In this document: piece by piece, positions 7,678 to 18,514 of the stretch | How the letters are laid out: each line of letters opens with the position of its first letter | Numbering within the stretch: position 1 is the first letter of the stretch | Source: Arenibaculum pallidiluteum | GTDB taxonomy: Bacteria; Pseudomonadota; Alphaproteobacteria; Azospirillales; Azospirillaceae | Assembly (NCBI RefSeq): GCF_017355985.1 | Contig: NZ_JAFIQU010000027.1 | Coordinates: 1 to 60,399, forward strand | Direction: 5' to 3' | DNA length: 60,399 nt | The notes under the pieces: generated by a model | Told to the model about the DNA's origin: nothing | Seen by the model: the letters and a program-made list of their open reading frames with translations, nothing else | The model's database searches: none | Translations under genes and position numbers: made by a program

Positions 7678-8973
7678 TCAGTCGTCCATCACCTTGGCGG
7701 TCTTGATGGCGTCGGACAGGTGGACGCCCTTGCGCAGGATGTTGTCGACGATCCGGCCCTGAACCAGGTCGATCCCGTGCTTGTGGGCGAACAGCAGCCC
7801 CGAGACGGTGCCGCAGCGGGCCAGGATGAAGCGGCAGTTCTCCTGCTGGGCGATCTTCTCGGTGAAGGCGTCCAGCTCGGCCGCGCTCATGTCGGCCATG
7901 TCCGGGGACCAGAACACCTTGGCGTAGTCGGCCGCCATGTATTCCAGGTCCATGTGGCTCACCCAGAACGGCGTCAGCCCGTCGATGCAGATCCGGTAGC
8001 CCCGCTGCGTCGCGAAGTCGACGACCTCCTTGTAGAGGCTCTCGTTCTCGACGAGATCGGACTTGTTGACCTCCAGCACGACGTTGTTGCGAAGATCGGC
8101 GGTCAGCCGCTCGTCGAACTTCACGAAGGCCGCCGACAGGATCGTCGTCAGGTTCAGGTTCAGACCGATGCGCTGGCCCCTGATGAAGTCGGTGCCGTAG
8201 TTCAGCGCCCGCAGGACCGAGTTGTCCAGGCTGGAGGTGAAGTAGTTGAACAGCCAGCGATTCGCGGTGATGTCGAATTCCGGGCTGAGCCTGTCCTCGA
8301 GCGTCTTCACGGCGATATAAAGCTCGAAATACTCGCGCTCGCTGCGGTCCTCGGCCCGGATGTCCACGACCGGCTGGTTCAGCATGAAGGGCGACAGATC
8401 GAAGATCGTCATCTGGCGCTCGATCTTCGCGAGCTCCTCCAGCGTGATCGGCGGCTTGGTCTTCGGCTTTCCGGCGCCGTCGGCATTCCCGCCCGCCAGC
8501 CCTTCGATGAAGCGGATGACGTTGACGAAGTTCAGCGACAGCTCGAGGATCGAGAAGAGCGAATCTTCCTTGTAGGGATTCAGTCCTGTAGCCGAAGTCC
8601 TCGAGAGCATCAGCTTCTCGATCTTCTGGCAGACATCGGTGATGCTCGAGAACTTGATGCCCTTGTAGAGGATGATGATGTCGTCGTTCGACAGCGCGAA
8701 GATCTGAAGGAAGGCGGAGTTCTCGGCGATCTCCTGGAAGGCGCGCTTGATCCCGGAGAGATCGCCGTAGGTCTTGTCCTTCAGCAGGGACAGGTGAAGA
8801 TGGACGAGGCGCAGGCCCTGAAGCTCGCGCTTGGCGGAGTGGAGAAGCGCCAGGAGCTTCTCGTCGTCATATTGCGGCTTCTCGGGGACGGCCGTCGTTT
8901 TCTCGCCGGGCTTGACGCGAACCCAGTCGCGCGCCGGACGGCCAGCATCCCGAGAACGGTACACCTGGTTCAC
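7678..8973 (-). CDS. Degenerate EAL-domain protein (paralogue of 4762-6003)
   Basis: A 431-residue cytoplasmic protein with the same two-part plan as the gene at 4762. Residues ~55-130 (LVHLHLSLLKDKTYGD, then LSNDDIIILYKG) match the first half of its paralogue. The C-terminal part is EAL-like but non-canonical: FELY replaces EAL, VLEVNK keeps one Glu, CIDGL replaces DDFG, AKVFW replaces KID, ILARCG lacks the AEGVE Glu, and only VQGRIV keeps the terminal QG. Catalysis is unlikely. It is visibly richer in Lys, Ile and Asn codons than its neighbours. In alphaproteobacteria such proteins are annotated as EAL-domain proteins of unknown role. Confidence 0.72.
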   Translation of the reverse strand: MNQVYRSRDAGRPARDWVRVKPGEKTTAVPEKPQYDDEKLLALLHSAKRELQGLRLVHLHLSLLKDKTYGDLSGIKRAFQEIAENSAFLQIFALSNDDIIILYKGIKFSSITDVCQKIEKLMLSRTSATGLNPYKEDSLFSILELSLNFVNVIRFIEGLAGGNADGAGKPKTKPPITLEELAKIERQMTIFDLSPFMLNQPVVDIRAEDRSEREYFELYIAVKTLEDRLSPEFDITANRWLFNYFTSSLDNSVLRALNYGTDFIRGQRIGLNLNLTTILSAAFVKFDERLTADLRNNVVLEVNKSDLVENESLYKEVVDFATQRGYRICIDGLTPFWVSHMDLEYMAADYAKVFWSPDMADMSAAELDAFTEKIAQQENCRFILARCGTVSGLLFAHKHGIDLVQGRIVDNILRKGVHLSDAIKTAKVMDD

Positions 8974-9262
8974 TCGATCGCTCCGCTATGCGTCTGCGGC
9001 CCGCCTTCAGCCGGGGCGTCGCGGTGCCCAAGGGCGGCCGCCGACACGCTTCCCGGCATCATAGAGAATTCGAAGGGATTTCTGCTAACATTTAATTTCC
9101 GCCCCGCGTGAGCGGATCAAAAATGCCGCGAACTTTACCATCCCGGACAGCGAAAGGTCCATTGTTCCGCCGTCCAGGCGAGGCCCCGCATGGCTGTGAA
9201 GGGTTGCGTCCCACCGCCTTCCGGCGTATCGGAGAGGAAGAATTACCTCTTTAGGGGGTGAC
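8974..9262. other. Divergent intergenic region with A+T-rich segment
   Basis: This 289-base gap lies between the divergent EAL-like gene and the membrane protein at 9263. The part near 9058-9135 is clearly A+T-richer than its surroundings (for example TGCTAACATTTAATTTCC) and is the best place for promoters in either direction. I found no convincing gene. Confidence 0.45.
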
Positions 9263-9730
9263 GTGTCCCTTCCCACCTTGGCCGACCCGGCCCTGCCGGT
9301 CGCCGCGGCGGCCCTGCTGCTGTGCGCGGCCGCCTGCATCCTGTGCCTGGTGCTGCGCGGCCGCCTGCGCCGCGCCCGCGCCGAGATGGCCGGCCTCCGC
9401 GCGGAGCTGGACGCCGCCGCCGGGCGCGAGGCGCTGCTGCGCGGCGGCTTCGACGGCCTGCCATGGCCCGCGCTGCTGTGCGACGCGTCCGGCACGGCGA
9501 TCGCGACCAGCACGGCGGGCGGGCGCCGCGGGCTGGACCGGCGCGGCCGGCTGAAGGACCGCCTGGGCGAGGCGCGGGCGCTCGGCGGGCCGCTGGTCGT
9601 TGTCGAGCGTGCGCCCGACGGCGGCACGGTGCGACTCAGCCATCTGCCGCTGGCGTCCGGGACCTACCTCGTCTTCGAGGAGCCTCTCGAAGACACGGCG
9701 TCGCCGGCCCAGGCGCTCGCCGCGGTCTGA
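9263..9730 (+). CDS. Small membrane-anchored protein with PAS-like fragment
   Basis: A 155-residue protein. Residues ~12-31 form one hydrophobic helix (VAAAALLLCAAACILCLVL), followed by a short Arg/Ala/Leu coiled coil (RGRLRRARAEMAGLRAEL). The rest, with LPWPALLCDASGTAIATS and SGTYLVFEEP, resembles a short PAS fold of the kind found in kinases and cyclases, but no output domain follows. GTG at 9263 has AGGGGGTG just upstream. It may be a sensory stub or scaffold. It is divergent from the EAL-like gene at 7678, which hints at a joint signalling role without proving it. Confidence 0.6.
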   Translation: MSLPTLADPALPVAAAALLLCAAACILCLVLRGRLRRARAEMAGLRAELDAAAGREALLRGGFDGLPWPALLCDASGTAIATSTAGGRRGLDRRGRLKDRLGEARALGGPLVVVERAPDGGTVRLSHLPLASGTYLVFEEPLEDTASPAQALAAV

Positions 9731-9909
9731 GGCCGGGCGGGCCTTCCGGGCCCCTGCAGGAGGGGGCGGCCTCCGGTGGCCCGAAGCCGGGCCGCAGAAT
9801 GACGCCTTGATTTCGCCAGCCGGCACGGGGCACAGTCCCGCCGCCGTCCCGGGGTGGCGACGCGCGGCCGTGCCGGGGTGATCCGCAGCCCGGAGTCCGT
9901 CCGATCGCC

Positions 9910-12213
9910 ATGCCCCTGCATCCCGACCGCCGTACGGCCGCCCCGCTCTTTCGCCTCCTGTGCGCCGTCCTGCTCGCCGCCGGCCTCGCCGGGGCCATGC
10001 CCGCCATGGCGCAGGTGCCGGCCGCGCCCGCGCAGGGCAACGCCGCGCCCAAGCCGGAGGTCGACCGCGCCCAGCTCGAATCCGTCCTGAAGACGCTCCA
10101 GGACCCCGCCGCGCGCGAGCGGCTGGCCCAGCAGATCCAGGCGCTGGTGGCGGTCCAGGAGCAGGCCGAGCCCGAGGAGATCGTGCCCGGGGCGCTGGGC
10201 GCGCAGACCCTGCGCTTCTTCTCGGGCCAGATCGCGGCCTTCGGCCAGCAGGTCACGTCCGTGATCGCGGCCTTCCGGGACCTGCCGCTGGCCGTGGAGT
10301 GGTTCGAGCGCCAGCTCACGGACGACTACCGGCGCGACCGGTGGAGCGATCTCGCGATCCAGCTTGCGGGGGCCATCTTCGTGGGCTTCCTGGCCGCGGG
10401 CGCGCTGCGCTGGCTGCTGCGGCGGCCCCATGCGGCGACGGAGGCGCACGTCGTCGAGGGGTATGCCGCGCGGATCCCGTTCCTGCTGGCCCGCACCGCG
10501 CTGGAGCTGCTGCCTATCGGCGCCTTCACGCTCGCGGGCTATGGGCTGCTGTCCTTCAGCGACCCGCCGCGGCTGATCCGCGTCGTCGCCCTGACCGTCA
10601 TCAACGCGACCATCATGATCCAGCTCGTGATGGTGCTGGCGCGCGCGATCCTCACGCCCGGGGCCCAGAACCTGCGGCTGTTCCACTGCGACGAGGAGAC
10701 CGCCCACTACATCTACATCTGGATCCGGCGCCTGGCCTACACGGCCGTCTACGGCTATCTCGTCAGCAACGCTGCCTTCGTCCTCGGCCTGCCGCTCGGC
10801 GCCTACACGGCGCTGCTCAAGGTGGTCGGGCTGGTCGTCGTCGGCATGCTGATCGTGCTGATCCTGCAGAACCGCACCGCCGTCGCCGACTGGATGCGCG
10901 GCCATCCCCTGAGCGGCGGCAGCGCCACCCAGGAGGCGAAGGAGATCGCGCGCGGCGCGCGCGACCGGTCGCTCCGCCAGGCCAGACGGCGCCTGGCCGA
11001 TGTCTGGCACGTCCTCGCCATCGCCTATGTGATCGTGATCTACGGGATCTGGCTGCTGAACGTCGCCGGCGGCTTCGAATTCATGGTGCGGGCGACCGGC
11101 ATGACGCTCGTCGTTCTGGTGGTGGCACGGCTGGCTGTCTCGGCGGTCGAGCGGCTCGTGAACCGGTTCTTCGCCATCGCGCCGGACATCCACAAGCGCT
11201 ATCCCCGGCTGGAGATGCGGGCCAACCGCTACCTGCCGGTCTTCCTGCGGGTGCTGAAAGGCTTCATCTGGATCGTCGCGGGGCTCGCGCTGCTCAATGC
11301 CTGGGGCGTGGACAGCTTCGCCTGGATCGAAAGCCCGCTCGGCCAACGCATCACGGCCAGCGTGCTGACCATCGTGCTGGTCCTGGTCGCGGCCCTCGTG
11401 TCCTGGGAGGTCGTCAGCAGCCTGATCGAGCGCTACCTGACAGGCAGCATGAAGGGCGGCACCCGGGTCGAGCGATCCGCCCGCGTGCGCACGCTCCTGC
11501 CGCTCCTGCGCAACGCCTTCCTGGTGCTGCTGGTCACCGTGGTGACCCTGATCGTCCTCTCTGAGCTTGGACTGAACATAGCGCCGCTTCTGGCCGGTGC
11601 CGGCGTGATCGGCCTCGCCATAGGCTTCGGGTCGCAGACGCTCGTGAAGGACGTCATCACCGGCCTGTTCATCCTGTTCGAGGACACGATCTCGGTGGGC
11701 GACGTGGTGGACGTGGGCGGCGGCCACAGCGGCGTGGTGGAGGCGATCTCCATCCGCTCGATCCGGCTTCGCGACACGGCGGGCGCGGTCCATTCCGTGC
11801 CGTTCAGCCAGGTCAACACCGTGGTCAACATGACCAAGGACTTCTCCTTCTACGTCTTCGACATCTCGGTGGCGTACAAGGAGGATCCCGACCGCGTGAC
11901 GGCGGTGGTTCGCGATCTCGGCGCCGAGCTTCAGTCCGACCCGGACTACGCCGCGCTGATCCTCGAGCCCGTCGAGATCATGGGCGTCGATGCCTTCCTG
12001 GACAATTCGGTGCTGATCAAGGCCCGCTTCAAGACGCGGCCCATCATGCAGTGGAAGGTCGGGCGCGAGTTCAACAGGCGCCTCAAGAAGCGCTTCGACG
12101 AGCTCGGCATCGAGATCCCGTACCCGCAGCGCACGATCCACGTCCGCGCCGAGCCGTCCCTGGGGCCGGACGCGATCCAGCAGGCCGTCGGCCAGGGCGC
12201 CGGCGCCAGCTGA
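9910..12213 (+). CDS. Large mechanosensitive ion channel (MscS family)
   Basis: A 767-residue inner-membrane channel. Residues 1-35 form a signal peptide ending AMPAMAQ, followed by a periplasmic region of about 110 residues. Several membrane helices occupy ~140-540. The MscS pore and upper beta domain start near residue 552 (LGLNIAPLLAGAGVIGLAIG, GFGSQTLVKDVITG) and continue with FILFEDTISVGDVVDVGG and the VPFSQVNTVVN segment. The cytoplasmic alpha/beta tail ends near 750. The length places it among the large MscK/YbiO/YnaI-like channels rather than minimal MscS (~286 residues). It should release osmolytes on hypo-osmotic shock. It is transcribed alone and converges with the GhrA-like gene. 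Confidence 0.92.
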   Translation: MPLHPDRRTAAPLFRLLCAVLLAAGLAGAMPAMAQVPAAPAQGNAAPKPEVDRAQLESVLKTLQDPAARERLAQQIQALVAVQEQAEPEEIVPGALGAQTLRFFSGQIAAFGQQVTSVIAAFRDLPLAVEWFERQLTDDYRRDRWSDLAIQLAGAIFVGFLAAGALRWLLRRPHAATEAHVVEGYAARIPFLLARTALELLPIGAFTLAGYGLLSFSDPPRLIRVVALTVINATIMIQLVMVLARAILTPGAQNLRLFHCDEETAHYIYIWIRRLAYTAVYGYLVSNAAFVLGLPLGAYTALLKVVGLVVVGMLIVLILQNRTAVADWMRGHPLSGGSATQEAKEIARGARDRSLRQARRRLADVWHVLAIAYVIVIYGIWLLNVAGGFEFMVRATGMTLVVLVVARLAVSAVERLVNRFFAIAPDIHKRYPRLEMRANRYLPVFLRVLKGFIWIVAGLALLNAWGVDSFAWIESPLGQRITASVLTIVLVLVAALVSWEVVSSLIERYLTGSMKGGTRVERSARVRTLLPLLRNAFLVLLVTVVTLIVLSELGLNIAPLLAGAGVIGLAIGFGSQTLVKDVITGLFILFEDTISVGDVVDVGGGHSGVVEAISIRSIRLRDTAGAVHSVPFSQVNTVVNMTKDFSFYVFDISVAYKEDPDRVTAVVRDLGAELQSDPDYAALILEPVEIMGVDAFLDNSVLIKARFKTRPIMQWKVGREFNRRLKKRFDELGIEIPYPQRTIHVRAEPSLGPDAIQQAVGQGAGAS

Positions 12214-12282
12214 AAGCCGGCGGGACGGCTGCTCCGGCGCCCTCGGCAGACCGGATGCCCGCCGTGTCGCGCCGCCGGGCGC

Positions 12283-13209
12283 TCAGTAGCCGCGCCGGGA
12301 GTCGACCACGTTCTCCAGCGGCAGGCCGCGCTCGTGGCGGCGGATCTGCTCTGCGATGGACGCGGCGGCGGTGCGCGCATGGGTCTTTGCCGCCACATGG
12401 GGCGTCACCACCACCGCGGGGTGGCGCCAGAACGGATGACCGGCAGGCAGCGGCTCCTCTGTGAAGACGTCGAGGCTCGCGCCGCGCAGCCGCCCGCCCG
12501 CCAGCGCGGCGAGGAGGTCCCCCTCGACCAGGTGGGCGCCGCGCGCGGCGTTGATGACCACGGCGCCCGGCGGAAGCGCCGCGAACAGCTCCGCATCGAG
12601 GATGCCGCGCGTCTCTGCGGTCAGCGGCAGCAGGCAGACCAGGATGTCGCTTCGGGCCAGCAGGGCGGCCAGCCCGTCCGGCCCGGAATGGCAGGCGATG
12701 CCGGGGATCTCCCGCGGCGACCTGCTCCAGCCCGCGACATCGAAGCCGAGGGCGGCGAGCGCGCGGGCGGCCGCCGCGCCGAGCTCGCCCAGGCCCAGGA
12801 TGCCGACGCGCCGCTCCTGGGCCAGGAACTCGTCCAGCGGCTGCCACACGCCGCGGGCCTGCTGGGCCGAATAGGCGTGCTGGTTGCGGTGCCAGTAAAG
12901 GACCTGCGCCGCGACCCATTCCGTCATGCCGAGCACGAGGCCGGGCTCGACCATCCGCACGAGGGGAAGGTCGGGGAGGGTGGGGTCCGCCAGCATCGCG
13001 TCGACGCCCGCTCCGAGGGACAGGATCACCTCGAGCCGCGGCAGCGAGGCAAGCAGGCCCGGCGGCGGCTTCCAGGCGACGGCATAGCGGATCGCGGCAT
13101 CATCGCCGCGCTCGGGCCAGACGCGGACCGGATGCTCCGGCAGCAGGCGGTTCAGCTCGCGCAGCCAGGGGCCGGGGTCGTCGGTTGCGGAGACGAAGAG
13201 GATGCTCAT
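12283..13209 (-). CDS. ghrA: Glyoxylate/hydroxypyruvate reductase A-like (D-2-hydroxyacid dehydrogenase)
   Basis: A 308-residue NAD(P)H-dependent 2-hydroxyacid dehydrogenase. The dinucleotide fold is VGILGLGELGAAAARAL, and the catalytic trio is visible: Arg in INAARGAHLVE, Glu in DVFTEEPLP and His in VTPHVAAKT. The N-terminal pattern (SLGAGVDAMLADPTLPDLPL) and WHRNQHAY are typical of GhrA, which reduces glyoxylate and hydroxypyruvate. Its start overlaps the stop of the pentapeptide-repeat gene by four bases, so the two are translationally coupled. Related enzymes acting on other 2-keto acids cannot be excluded. Confidence 0.87.
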   Translation of the reverse strand: MSILFVSATDDPGPWLRELNRLLPEHPVRVWPERGDDAAIRYAVAWKPPPGLLASLPRLEVILSLGAGVDAMLADPTLPDLPLVRMVEPGLVLGMTEWVAAQVLYWHRNQHAYSAQQARGVWQPLDEFLAQERRVGILGLGELGAAAARALAALGFDVAGWSRSPREIPGIACHSGPDGLAALLARSDILVCLLPLTAETRGILDAELFAALPPGAVVINAARGAHLVEGDLLAALAGGRLRGASLDVFTEEPLPAGHPFWRHPAVVVTPHVAAKTHARTAAASIAEQIRRHERGLPLENVVDSRRGY

Positions 13210-14456
13210 GGGGTCTCGTTTCCCGGAAGCGTCGCGGTCCCGGCCTTCGGAAGTCTGGCGCCCTTGAGGTCGGCGCCCTTGAGCAGGGCCATGTTGGCCC
13301 TGGCGCCGGTCAGGTCGGCGAAGCGCAGCAGCGCGCCGTCAGCGCTCGCGACCCGCAGGTCGGCCTCGACCAGCCGGGCGTATTGCAGGTTGGTGGGCCA
13401 GTCGCGGCCGGCGCCCGCCAGCGGCATGCCGTCCATCGCGGCGTCGCGCAGGACGGCACGCGTCATGTTCACCCGGCGCAGGGTGCAGCCCGACAGGTTC
13501 GCCCCCGTCAGGTCCGCCTCGCCCATGGAGCAGTAGGACAGGTCCGCCAGCACCAGGTGCGCGCCCTGCAGGTTCGCGCGCCTCAGGTCGCAGCGCTGGA
13601 TGCGTGCGCCGGAGAGGTCGGTCTCGGCCAGGGGGGCATCGGTCAGGTCCACCATGTCCAGCTCGAGGCGCCGCCCCTCCCGTCCGTTGGTGTCGAGCCA
13701 GAGGCGGTGCAGCGCGACCAGCTCGAACAGCCGCTCTCCCAGCGGCTCCATCCGGCCCTCGGGCTCGATGCCCATCTGGACCATCTGCGCGACCACCCGG
13801 TCGTCGAGCACCGCGCCGGACAGCAGGGCGCCGTGAAGCTGCGCGCCCTTGATGGTGGCGCCGGACAGGTCGGTCGAAACCAGGATCGCCCCGGACAGAT
13901 CGGCCCCGGTGAGATCGGCGTCCACCAGCTCGGCCCCTGTCAGATCGCAGTTCCCGAGATTGCTGCCGACCAGGATCGCGCGGGTCAGCCGGGCGTCGAG
14001 CAGGGTCGTGCGGCGCGACAGCGGCGCGTCCTGCCCCGGGCGCCGCTTCGTGCTGACGGCGCCGACCTCACCCGTGCGCAGGTCCGCGCCGGCCAGGTTG
14101 GCCTCGTTCAGGTTGGCCCAGTTCAGCACCGTGCCACGCAGGTCGGCGCCCAGGAGGTTGGCCCGGGTCAGGTCCGCCGCCTCCAGGTCGGACATCATCA
14201 GGATCGCGGCGGACAGGTCGGCGCGGCTCAGATTGCTGCGCGCGAGGTTGGCGCCGACCAGCTTCGCGTTGCGCAGCACGGCGCCCGCCAGCGGCAGGTG
14301 CGAGAGATCGTAGAAGCTGAGATCGGCCTGGACCCCGCCGCGCAGACCCTTGACCCAGCGCTGGTGGCGCTGAAGCAGCCGCTTCACCTCCTCGATGTAC
14401 TCGGCGCTGTGGCCAGGATCGGACGGGACGGGCAGCTTCGACGGCGGGGACAGCAT
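13206..14456 (-). CDS. Pentapeptide-repeat protein
   Basis: A 416-residue protein built mostly of A(D/N)Lxx pentapeptide repeats, in two tracts (~residues 45-230 and ~300-400) that should each form a right-handed quadrilateral beta helix. Between them lies a non-repeat helical insert (~235-300) with VALHRLWLDTNGREGRR. An N-terminal helix (YIEEVKRLLQRHQRWVKG) precedes the repeats. There is no signal peptide. Functions in this family range from gyrase protection (Qnr/MfpA) to scaffolding; nothing here points to one. The gene lies 76 bases downstream of yejF and overlaps ghrA by four bases. Confidence 0.87.
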   Translation of the reverse strand: MLSPPSKLPVPSDPGHSAEYIEEVKRLLQRHQRWVKGLRGGVQADLSFYDLSHLPLAGAVLRNAKLVGANLARSNLSRADLSAAILMMSDLEAADLTRANLLGADLRGTVLNWANLNEANLAGADLRTGEVGAVSTKRRPGQDAPLSRRTTLLDARLTRAILVGSNLGNCDLTGAELVDADLTGADLSGAILVSTDLSGATIKGAQLHGALLSGAVLDDRVVAQMVQMGIEPEGRMEPLGERLFELVALHRLWLDTNGREGRRLELDMVDLTDAPLAETDLSGARIQRCDLRRANLQGAHLVLADLSYCSMGEADLTGANLSGCTLRRVNMTRAVLRDAAMDGMPLAGAGRDWPTNLQYARLVEADLRVASADGALLRFADLTGARANMALLKGADLKGARLPKAGTATLPGNETP

Positions 14457-14532
14457 GATGATCCATGGGTACCACGGCCGGGTCCCCAGGGGGAGCCCCC
14501 ACGGGCCCGCACAGGGGCGGTGGGGCCGGCCG

Positions 14533-16194
<1,662 letters not shown>

Positions 16195-16197
16195 CCC

Positions 16198-17382
16198 TTA
16201 CTCCGCCGCCTTGCCGTGGGGAAGGGACGGCGTCTCCGGCGGCGCCTGGCTGCCCTTCGCGGCGCCGGGCAGCGGTCCCACGGTCTTGCGCGGATCGAAG
16301 GCATCGCGCACGGCCTCGCCGATGAAGATCAGCAGGCTCAGCATGGTCGCAAGCACGAAGAAGGCCGTCAGGCCCAGCCAGGGCGCCTGGATGTTCGCCT
16401 TGCCCTGGGCCAGCAGTTCGCCCAGCGAGGGCGAGCCCGGCGGCAGGCCGAAGCCCAGGAAGTCCAGAGCCGTCAGTGTGGTGATGGAGCCGTTCAGGAT
16501 GAAGGGCATGAAGGTCAGCGTCGCCACCATGGCGTTGGGCAGCACGTGGCGGAACATGATGACGGGATCGCTGACGCCCAGGGCGCGCGCCGCGCGGACA
16601 TAGTCGAAGTTGCGCGCGCGCAGGAACTCGGCCCGCACCACGCCCACCAGGCTCATCCAGGAGAAGAGGAGCAGCAGGCCCAGCAGCCACCAGAAGTTCG
16701 GCTCGACCACGCTGGCCAGGATGATCAGGAGGTAGAGCGTCGGCAGCCCCGACCAGATCTCGATGAAGCGCTGGAACAGCAGGTCGGTGAAGCCGCCGAA
16801 ATAGCCCTGCACCGCGCCCGCGGCCACGCCGATGATCGAGGAGAACAGCGTCAGCGTCAGCCCGAACAGGACCGAGATGCGGAAGCCGTAGATCAGGCGC
16901 GCCAGGACGTCGCGCCCCTGGTCGTCCGTGCCCAGCCAGTTCACCGCTGAGGGCGGGGCCGGGGCGGGCACCGGCAGGTCGTAGTTGATGGTGTTGTAGC
17001 TGAAGGGGATCGGCGGCCAGACAATCCAGCCCTTCTGTCGGATCAGGTCGCTGACATAGGGGTCGCGGTAGTCGGTCTCGGTCTCGAACTCCCCGCCGAA
17101 GGTCGTCTCCGGGTAGGAGGTGGCGAAGGGGAAGTAGAAGGACCCGTCGTAGCGCACCAGCAGGGGGCGGTCGTTGGCGATCAGCTCCGCGAACAGCGTG
17201 ACCAGGAAGATCGCGAGGAAAATCCAGAGCGACCACCAGCCGCGCCGGTTGGCCTTGAAGTTGTACCAGCGCCGCCGCGTCAGCGGCGTGACGCGGATGC
17301 CGAGGACGCGCTCGCCGCCCGCGGCCCCGGGCGCGGCGCCGGGCGGAGCATGCACGGGGCCGGATGCGGCGGGGCCCGTCAT
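16198..17382 (-). CDS. yejE: Peptide ABC transporter permease YejE
   Basis: A 394-residue inner-membrane permease. After a Pro/Ala-rich cytoplasmic start, [17 protein letters not shown] leads into the first helix. A long periplasmic loop (~75-150) holds the YejE-type segment [20 protein letters not shown] and [19 protein letters not shown]. Five further helices and the EAA-loop ([20 protein letters not shown]) form the transport core. ATG at 17382 overlaps the yejB stop by four bases. The C-terminal ~25 residues (Pro/Gly-rich) extend past the usual end. Confidence 0.93.
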   Translation of the reverse strand: MTGPAASGPVHAPPGAAPGAAGGERVLGIRVTPLTRRRWYNFKANRRGWWSLWIFLAIFLVTLFAELIANDRPLLVRYDGSFYFPFATSYPETTFGGEFETETDYRDPYVSDLIRQKGWIVWPPIPFSYNTINYDLPVPAPAPPSAVNWLGTDDQGRDVLARLIYGFRISVLFGLTLTLFSSIIGVAAGAVQGYFGGFTDLLFQRFIEIWSGLPTLYLLIILASVVEPNFWWLLGLLLLFSWMSLVGVVRAEFLRARNFDYVRAARALGVSDPVIMFRHVLPNAMVATLTFMPFILNGSITTLTALDFLGFGLPPGSPSLGELLAQGKANIQAPWLGLTAFFVLATMLSLLIFIGEAVRDAFDPRKTVGPLPGAAKGSQAPPETPSLPHGKAAE

Positions 17383-18485
17383 GTCCGCCTCGCTTCGAAG
17401 TCGATGCGCGGGTCGACCGCCACATAGGCGAGGTCGCCGACCAGGTTCATCAGCAGCCCTACCAGGGTGAAGAAGTACAGCGTCGCGAACATCACGGGAT
17501 AGTCGCGGTTGATGGCGGCCTCGAAGCCCAGGAGGCCAAGCCCGTCCAGCGAGAAGATCACCTCGATCAGCAGCGAGCCCGTGAAGAGGATCCCGATGAA
17601 GGCACCGGGAAAGCCGGCTATCACGATCAGCATCGCATTGCGGAAGACGTGGCCGTAGAGCACGCGGCCCTGGGTCAGCCCCTTGGCGCGGGCGGTGACC
17701 ACGTACTGCTTGTTGATCTCCTCGAGGAAGCTGTTCTTGGTCAGCATGGTGAGGCCGGCGAAGCCCCCCACCACCATGGCCGCGACCGGCAGCGTCATGT
17801 GCCAGAGATAGTCGAGGATCTGCTGCCACCACGGCATGAAGGCCCATCCGTCGCTGACGAGCCCGCGCAGGGGGAACCAGGCGAGATAGCGTCCGCCCGC
17901 GAAGACCACGATCAGCAGCACGGCGAACAGGAAGCTGGGAATCGCGTAGCCGACGATCACCACGGCGCTGCTCCAGACATCGAAGCGCGAGCCGTCCTTG
18001 ACGGCCTTGCGGATGCCCAGCGGAATCGAGATCAGGTAGACGATCAGCGTCGTCCACAGCCCCAGCGAGATGGAGACCGGCATCTTCTCGAGCACGAGAT
18101 CGACGACGCGGCGGTCGCGGAAGTAGCTGGTCCCGAAATCGAAGACGAGATAGTTCCCCATCATCTGCAGGAACCGCTCGTGCAGCGGCTTGTCGAAGCC
18201 GAACTGCCGCTCGAGCTCCTCGATGAAGCGGGGATCGAGCCCCCGGGCCCCGCGATAGCGGCTGGTGGCGTCGCCCGCCGCGGCGGTGGCCGCCTGTTGC
18301 TGGCCCCCTTCCCCGCCCGAGCCGCCGATACGGGCCGTCGCCTCGACTGCCGTGCCCTCGAGCTGGGCCAGCATCTGCTCGATCGGGCCGCCCGGGGCGG
18401 CCTGCACGATCACGAAGTTGGTGATCATGATGCCGATCAGCGTCGGCACGATCAGCAGCAGGCGCCGGACGATGTAGGCGAGCAT
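17379..18485 (-). CDS. yejB: Peptide ABC transporter permease YejB
   Basis: A 368-residue inner-membrane permease. It starts [20 protein letters not shown], the standard first helix of peptide permeases. The periplasmic loop after it contains a Gly/Gln/Ala-rich insert (~55-75), then [23 protein letters not shown]. The EAA-loop is [20 protein letters not shown]. The C-terminus ends [13 protein letters not shown] as in YejB. It forms the channel with YejE, with ATP supplied by YejF and peptides delivered by the two upstream binding proteins. It begins about 30 bases after the nearer yejA. Confidence 0.94.
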   Translation of the reverse strand: MLAYIVRRLLLIVPTLIGIMITNFVIVQAAPGGPIEQMLAQLEGTAVEATARIGGSGGEGGQQQAATAAAGDATSRYRGARGLDPRFIEELERQFGFDKPLHERFLQMMGNYLVFDFGTSYFRDRRVVDLVLEKMPVSISLGLWTTLIVYLISIPLGIRKAVKDGSRFDVWSSAVVIVGYAIPSFLFAVLLIVVFAGGRYLAWFPLRGLVSDGWAFMPWWQQILDYLWHMTLPVAAMVVGGFAGLTMLTKNSFLEEINKQYVVTARAKGLTQGRVLYGHVFRNAMLIVIAGFPGAFIGILFTGSLLIEVIFSLDGLGLLGFEAAINRDYPVMFATLYFFTLVGLLMNLVGDLAYVAVDPRIDFEARRT

Positions 18486-18514
18486 CCCTCAGGCTCCCAG
18501 GATGGACGCGGCAC

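Noticed and set aside
9664..12141. 825-codon minus-strand frame opposite the MscS gene
   Set aside because: The translation is low-complexity Asp/His/Arg/Gln-rich, a typical shadow of a G+C-rich gene; the plus strand shows clear MscS motifs.
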